Position numbers and translations under genes: made by a program. Under the pieces are notes generated by a model. It saw only the letters and a list, made by a program, of their open reading frames with translations, made no database searches and had not been told where the DNA came from. A stretch of 64,000 bases of DNA, taken from the NCBI GenBank assembly GCA_032622095.1, contig CP136066.1, positions 200,160,978 through 200,224,977 on the forward strand. Reading direction: 5' to 3'. The DNA comes from Siphonodentalium dalli. Lineage: Eukaryota; Mollusca; Scaphopoda; Gadilida; Siphonodentaliidae. Shown here in pieces: positions 57,860 through 64,000 of the stretch. How positions within the stretch are numbered: position 1 is the stretch's first letter; each line of letters opens with the position of its first letter.

Positions 57860-59130
57860 TTGGTCGTCATAATTATATGCCATATCCAGCCATGTTGCCG
57901 GCTGAGTTTCCACACAATGAGTCGACTGGACCAATTAACCGATTGCGTTTCAACAAGGTTGATATCTACTCATTACGTTTTGCTAAATTGTATTCGCTAC
58001 GATATATATAATTGGACGATCGATCATCCAGAATTGTTTGTCAGTGGCCTGGTGGCAATTCCTCACTGACTCACATATCATGCATGTGGTACGTTTTTGT
58101 TATATGATATCAATGCATGCATCTTTATCTACTTATATTTATTTCATGAGTATTAAGACAGTTCCCCAATTGAGTGTGAAGACAGTTCCCCAATTTCGTT
58201 TTTATTTTGCGACGTTTAGTTCTACGCATAAGGTTTGACCCACTTACATTTGCTGAGAAAATACACGGGCGATTTGTTCTTAGGCTGTTGACAGAAATGG
58301 GTTATTCATTAAGTTACCAAGTGGACTTATGTGTTAGCATGCAAAATATAACGCTGCGTGTTGAGTGGAGATCTCAGAGCATATGAAGCCTGTATATCAG
58401 TAGTTCGTTTATTTGTCGACCTATCGTATCCGCCGCTCCAAATTACGTAGAAAAAAATTGGAGGTTCGAATGAGCCATGTCCGATTAATGGCCATTTGTT
58501 TACCATCAGTAGATACTTAATTGTGTACCGTATACGTCCATCGAGCCCACCAGTATCTATATACATATATTAAAAAGAGTAGGATATGTCTGTCCTTCTG
58601 CCGTGTCTGTCGAACAAATTTAATTAAATAAATAACAAAAAACAAATACGCTCACTATGGGCCTATTTCAGCACCAGATGTACGGTCTTTATAGATGTGT
58701 TTTCAATGTTGCCCGCGCCATCCAACAGATTAGCGGATATAAGTCCACTATGTGCTTATATCAGAACCAAATAAGTCAATATTTTGGTCCAATATGAACC
58801 TATTTGCCCGAGGATATATTGAAGTAACAAATATGATCGATATATATAAAATATTTTTCTGTCATGTGCGCAAAGCGCACACACGGGCCCCCAGGCTCCT
58901 AACGCACGACGGGGTCGCAGCCCCCCCCCGCCTCTCAGATGCGGAAAGAAGGCTCCCGAATGGTTTCCGCTAGTGTTATATACAACTTAATAATGGACAT
59001 ACTACGGACACAGTATCGGAAGGGCGATAACCCAATAATGGCAATATTTCGACGAAATAATGGAGATCTCTGAAACAGTTTACAACACCACAAATGGTCA
59101 ATGATGGGGTCGTTCTTTATAATCACTTCT
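57860..59130. other. No recognisable gene; fragments of dispersed repeats
   Basis: 58150-58200 has a short direct repeat (agacagttccccaatt). 58735-58830 is a copy of the 'aataagt..atatgaacctattt' dispersed repeat. 58865-58935 is unusually GC-rich with a C-run. Confidence 0.45.
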
Positions 59131-59149
59131 TCGAGAAAAAACGCACTTT

Positions 59150-59310
59150 AAAATAAAAAACGCTCTTCAAATTTGTTTTACTGTTTTTAAGTTCTGCATA
59201 TCTCCGTTATTTAGTCAATTTAAATTTGTTCTGCAAAAACGCTCTTTAAATTGTTTAATTTTGTGGTTAATTCTGAATATCTTCGTTATTTCGTCAATAT
59301 AATCATCATC
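59150..59310. repeat. ~79 bp direct duplication
   Basis: 'aaaacgctctt.aaatt' followed by 'gt.ttaa.ttctg.atatct.cgttattt.gtcaat' occurs twice, from 59159 and 59237. The 'aacgctcttt' core is also present in the family B MITEs, perhaps by chance. Confidence 0.75.
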
Positions 59311-59370
59311 AATTATATAATCATCATGTTGTGTCCGTGGTCAGATCAGTATTAAGATTTATGTAACTTA

Positions 59371-60349
59371 GGGTGCATTTACATTGCTATAGAAATGTAC
59401 ACAGATCTGCACACAGACAGTGTAAACGGGTTGATATAGAAATGCACACAGAAAGAAAACGGTATTAGTTCGTGTGAGCACAAATCGTGACCGCTACACG
59501 TCACGGTCAACGCCCATATATTGCGACAGGCAAATCAGTTTTGATTAATTGTTACTCGGGATTGGCGAATGTTTTCGTTGTCATTTCAACCCGTGTATTT
59601 CGAATATTGAACACGGATAGGGACGTGGCAACTTGTTCAACGGTTGGATATTTCATACCTGACACAACATTAGTTGTAATTTCCAAACCAACAATAGATT
59701 AAAAATGATCTTGTAGTTTGATTTTCAAACATTTTATTTGGGGGGGGGGGGGGGTATTGTTTTCGGACCACTATTTGCATAATTTCCTACTTTTTATCAA
59801 AATTTTGGACTGGAATGGCCAATTAGCTGGAAATTTTCCAACCTTATCATAGGGGCGGATGTAATGTTGGAAATGTCCAACACTTGGAAAGATTGTGTCC
59901 TGGTCCCTCCCCGTGGCCAGTCATCATCATCATATTTATTGTCTAACAGCTATATATAAAAACTGCATGTAATTTAAGAAAACAATATTGTCCTACATTG
60001 GTTAACATTGTCATTGGAATTGTCATCAGTTGAAAATTTTACTACATTTGGTCAAATAAAGGGTGTTGTAGGGTAACTGCATGGTTTTCATTCTTTCTTC
60101 GAACCATTATCAAGTGGTATAAGGATACACTTTAAATACATGCGGCACATACCAAATCGCTGTTATCTGCTGATAGTTGATACATTTTTATGTCTGGCCT
60201 AAACTGACACGACTCGCAGTGAATTGTCAATTACCAGAGTACAGATCAGCGCGCGTTCACTATTGGTAATCATGTTGTGATCACAGTAATGCGCGACACG
60301 TGACTTCATACAGATCTATATACATTTCTATAGCAATGTAAATGCACCC
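59371..60349. mobile_element. PIF/Harbinger-like non-autonomous element
   Basis: Terminal inverted repeats GGGTGCATTTACATTGCTAT, continuing to ~30 bp of identity and weaker beyond (agatctg). TTA lies on both sides (59368-59370 and 60350-60352), the 3 bp TWA-type duplication characteristic of PIF/Harbinger. No transposase or Myb-like ORF is seen. Its interior contains a copy of the GTTGGAAATTTCCAAC repeat (59680-60060). Confidence 0.85.
59680..60060. repeat. GTTGGAAATTTCCAAC-type repeat, second locus
   Basis: Diverged copy of 23420-23720: 'tttgattttcaaacattttatt', a G-run (14 G here), 'ttttcggaccactatttgcat', 'ggaaattttccaacctta' and 'aacacttggaaag..tgtcctggtcc' follow in the same order. Confidence 0.85.
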
Positions 60350-60503
60350 TTAATGGTGGGCTCGATTGGCGTATACAATACACAATTATCTATAGATGGT
60401 AAATAATATCCGCAATTAAGTATCTATACCTGATGATCCTACGCAGATCGGGTGCTGGTGATGCCGCGGCAATAACAGCCGAATTTGGTTATCAGCCAAA
60501 TTG

Positions 60504-63232
60504 GGGTGTGTCTTTTTACCGGATTCCGGATTCCGGATCCCGGATTTCGACCCGGATTTAGGTGTCTTTTTACCGGATTTGACCCGGATTCGGGTATGAA
60601 TTTCATGCTTGTTTTATCACACATTTAACCCATTAAAAGCCGTTTCTGACACGCGGAAACTGGTTAGGAGGTGAGATTAAACCAATATAGGGCTGTCGTG
60701 CTCATTCAACCCGATTAATCGTATTTAAAGGAACATATCGTGCCCGGATCAGCATACTTCTTATTTTTTCATATAGACACGGCGGTTGGATTGATTTTAC
60801 GTGATCATGATGGTATTTAAGCGAACACACCATGTCCGGATCCGAATTAATTATCTCGTAATTATTGATCATATTTAAAGGTAGATATCATGTCCGGATC
60901 CGTTTTTTTTCTCTCTTTTTTTCCATATAAATTATCGTCTTTTTGATATATTAAATGTCACGTGGAACAAAGTTATAAGTTGATTTTGAGACGTTATACT
61001 AGGCTGTTGGATTGATTTCATGGAATGATAATCGCATTTAAAGGTACACACCATTTGCGGAACCGAATTAATTTCCACGTATTTACTGATAATATTTAAA
61101 GGTACAGATTATGCCCGGATCCGGATTTTTCTTCTTATAAAGTAATGCTTATTTAATATAGAAATAAATTGACTTGCTTTTGTGAAGATTTTTTGTTCTC
61201 CAGCCCACAAAAAAACCTGGTGCAGTTTAAATGGTTTATTGTTTTAGTTCGATTATAAACGATTATATTTGTGATACTAGTAGTATTACTATTGTAAATT
61301 CGATATTTAAGCCGGTTTAAGTGAGATAGATGTACGACTTGTATTAAGCGTTTTATGTCACGACGCCAGAATCGTTATAAAAACACTGCTAGCATATATC
61401 TACCCCGTTGCAGCCAGCTGCAGTTTATATAGTGAGCATCTAGTTTAAAGGTACAGACCATGCCCGGATCCGGTTTAAAAAACCAATCTCCATATAAATT
61501 AACGCTTATTTAATATATTAAATGTCAGCTGAGTTAAGAGGAAGTTAGAAGTTGATTTTGAGAGGTTAGACCCGGCTGTTGGATTTATTTCACGGAAGGA
61601 TGATCGCATTTAAAGGTGCATGCCATGCACGGATCCGAATTAATTATCGCGTATTTATTAATCATTTTTAAAGGTACAGATTATGCCCGGATCCCGATTG
61701 TTCTCCTTTCACTTATAAATTAACTCCTATTTAATAGGGATTGACTATTTCGAGTAACAGGAACGGAACGAGGAACAGGAACGACTTCCGAGTAACAGAA
61801 TGACTATTTCGAGTAACAGGAACGAGGAACAGAGATATAAGCTCACATTTCTCGCGTTTTGCGCTATGTAACGATACATATTATACATCATTCGAAAGGT
61901 TAGCATCTTCTCTTCATTAAGATTGCAACATTTATACACTAATATTGCGAACAAAGCGTACAATTGGCCAGGAACGGCGAGCGTTGAATAAGAAATTAGC
62001 TAAAAACGGGAAAAAATCCGAGTACCGGGAATGAGGAACAGAGATATAAGCTCATATTTCTCGCGTGTTACGCTATGTAAAAATACATATTATACATCAT
62101 TCGAAATGTTAGCATCTTCCCTTCCTTAATATTGCAACAATTAGACACTACTTTTGCGAACAAATCGTACAATTGGCCAGGAACGGCGAGCGTTGAATAA
62201 GAAATTAGCTAAAAACGGGAAAAAATCCGACTAACAGGAATCAGGAACAGAGTGTAAGCTCACATTTCTCGCGTTTTACTCTATGTAAAAATGCATATTA
62301 TACATCATTCGTAAGGTTAGCATCTTCCCTTCATTAATATTGCAACATTTAGACACTACTTTTGCGAACAAAGCGTACAATTGGCCAGGAACGGCGAGCG
62401 TTGAATAAGAAATTAGCTAAAAACCGGGAAAAATCCGACTAACAGGAATCAGGAACAGAGATATAAGCGCATATTACTCGCGTTTTAAAACAATAAACCA
62501 TTTAAACTGCACCAGGTTTTTTTGTGGGCTGGAGAACAAAAAATCTTCACAAAAGCAAGTCAATTTATTTCTATATTAAATAAGCATTACTTTATAAGAA
62601 GAAAAATCCGGATCCGGGCATAATCTGTACCTTTAAATATTATCAGTAAATACGTGGAAATTAATTCGGTTCCGCAAATGGTGTGTACCTTTAAATGCGA
62701 TAATCATTCCGTGAAATCAATCCAACAGCCTATAGTATAACGTCTCAAAATCAACTTATAACTTTGTTCCACGTGACATTTAATATATCAAAAAGACGAT
62801 AATTTATATGGAAAAAAAGAGAGAGAAAAAAACCGGATCCGGACATGATATCTACCTTTAAATATGATCAATAATTACGAGATAATTAATTCGGATCCGG
62901 ACATGGTGTGTTCCCTTAAATACCATCATGATCACGTAAAATCAATCCAACCGCCGTGTCTATATGAAAAAATAAGAAGTATGCTGATCCGGGCACGATA
63001 TGTACCTTTAAATACGATTAATCGGGTTGAATGAGCACGACAGCCCTATATTGGTTTAATCTCACCTCCTAACCAGTTTCCGCGTGTCAGAAACGGCTTT
63101 TAATGGGTTAAATGTGTGATAAAACAAGCATGAAATTCATACCCGAATCCGGGTCAAATCCGGTAAAAAGACACCTAAATCCGGGTCGAAATCCGGGATC
63201 CGGAATCCGGAATCCGGTAAAAAGACACACCC
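60504..63232. mobile_element. 2.7 kb element with ~745 bp TIRs and 9 bp target duplication
   Basis: Left arm 60504-61246 and right arm 62487-63232 are nearly perfect inverted copies, beginning GGGTGTGTCTTTTTACCGGA. The 9 bp GCCAAATTG occurs just outside both ends (60495-60503 and 63233-63241). Long TIRs plus a 9 bp duplication are the hallmarks of Mutator-like elements; foldback elements are an alternative. Each arm holds repeated 'tttaaaggtac' and 'atgcccggatccg' modules. The interior holds a degenerate extra copy of arm sequence (61430-61735) and a ~209 bp tandem array. No transposase frame. Identical short frames in the two arms are inverted-repeat shadows. Confidence 0.9.
61741..62486. 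repeat. ~209 bp tandem repeat inside the long-TIR element
   Basis: 'gaacagagatataagctcac' recurs at about 61826, 62036, 62245 and 62453, with 'ggccaggaacggcgagcgtt' and 'aagaaattagctaaaaac' in each unit. About three and a half copies fill the loop between the arms. Confidence 0.93.
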
Positions 63233-63369
63233 GCCAAATTGCGGATATACCAGCCGAGTTTGAGGTTATCAGATTAGTATGTGAACTATCATCCGAGTAT
63301 GCTTGTTAGCCGGCGAGTGTGTGGGGGGTAACCAGCCGAATTTTGGGTTATCAGCCGATATTGGGGGTT

Positions 63370-64000
63370 ATCAGCGGATCGTGGGCGTTAGTCGCGTTAC
63401 CCTCCAAGTGTGGGGGCTAGAAGTCGATCAGCGGATCGTGGGCGTTAGTCGCGTTACCATCCGAGTGTGGGGGCTATCAGCGGATCGTGGGCGTTAGTCG
63501 CGTTACCATCCGAGTGTGGGGGCTATCATCGGATCGTGGGCGTTAGTCGCGTTACCATCCGAGTGTGGGGGATAGCAGCGGATCGTGGGCGTTATAGTCG
63601 CGTTACCATCCGAGTGTGGGGGCTAGCAGCGGATCGTGGGCGTTATAGTCGCGTTACCATCCAAGTGTGGGGGCTATCAGCGGATCGCGGGCGTTAATCG
63701 CGTTACCATCCGAGTGTGGGGGCTAGCAGCGGATCGTGGGCGTTATAGTCGCGTTACCATCCGAGTGTGGGGGCTAGCAGCGGATCGTGGGCGTTAGTCG
63801 CGTTACCATCCAAGTGTGGGGGCTAGCAGCGGATCGTGGGCGTTAGTCGCGTAACCATCCGAGTGTGGAGGCTAGCAGCGGATCGTGGGCGTTAGTCGCG
63901 TTACCATCCAAGTGTGGGGGCTATCAGCGGATCGTGGGCGTTAGTCGCGTTACCATCCAAGTGTGGGGGCTAGCAGCGGATCGCGGGCGTTAGTCGCGTT
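63370..64000. repeat. 49 bp tandem repeat running off the window end
   Basis: Units contain 'cagcggatcgtgggcgttag', 'tcgcgttaccatcc' and 'agtgtgggggcta'. About 13 copies are visible, most 49 bp and a few with an extra 'ta' (gttatagtcgcg). More diverged ancestors of the unit lie at 63300-63370 ('accagccgaattttgggtta'). The array is much GC-richer than its surroundings. Confidence 0.96.

Noticed and set aside
60439-60624. Identical short proteins at 60439-60624 (minus) and 63112-63309 (plus)
   Set aside because: They lie in the two inverted arms of the long-TIR element and are low-complexity readings of repeated CCGGAT motifs.
63370-64000. CRISPR-like regular array
   Set aside because: Units are contiguous and nearly identical without variable spacers, and the window is eukaryotic.

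Overview
This window is AT-rich eukaryotic DNA made almost entirely of transposable elements, their relics and satellites. No host gene can be called with confidence. The reverse-transcriptase relics, the degenerate LINE ORF1 zinc knuckles and a transposon protein of a type I remember from molluscs and fish point to an invertebrate, most likely a mollusc such as a bivalve. That assignment is inference. There is no bacterial-style gene organisation, no CRISPR array, and no tRNA or rRNA gene that I can support.

Layout. 0-14 kb holds dispersed and rearranged repeats, three complete ~500 bp TTAA-flanked MITEs (4.6, 8.2 and 11.6 kb), simple tandem arrays (6.3 and 9.1 kb), double-hairpin elements (1.2 and 9.7 kb) and two LINE relics (an RT fragment at 6.9 kb, ORF1 zinc knuckles at 10.6 kb). 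14-18 kb contains an orphan satellite monomer, a possible first exon (15.97 kb) and an unrecognised small basic-protein gene on the minus strand (16.35-16.93 kb) that is open except for one base in an A6 run. 18-25.5 kb is a series of inverted-repeat elements.

25.5-40 kb is the core. A 1.87 kb TIR element sits in a 45/54 bp satellite. The satellite runs into the 3' end of one LINE (beta). A nearly complete minus-strand LINE (alpha, 30.48-36.71 kb, intact 1,199-codon ORF2, broken ORF1) follows. Then the same satellite plus LINE-beta block appears again. LINE-alpha therefore lies exactly at the joint of a segmental duplication.

40.5-47.4 kb is a double-hairpin TTAA element split by a 6.5 kb TIR DNA transposon that entered one hairpin at TA. 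The transposon carries a decayed gene with an Arg-rich N-terminus, two families of internal protein repeats and a C-terminal domain I recall from uncharacterised transposon proteins. 48-51.3 kb has more palindromic MITEs, including three in tandem. 52.5-55.5 kb is a diverged ~150/300 bp satellite hit three times at the same TTAA by the double-hairpin element, in both orientations. 59.4-60.35 kb is a Harbinger-like element with TTA target duplication. 60.5-63.23 kb is a 2.7 kb element with ~745 bp terminal inverted repeats and a 9 bp target duplication (Mutator-like by structure). The window ends inside a 49 bp tandem array.

The main biology is nested transposition: insertions into hairpins, satellites and earlier insertions, and repeated capture of mobile elements into tandem arrays. 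Coordinates of repeat edges were read by eye and may be off by a few bases.
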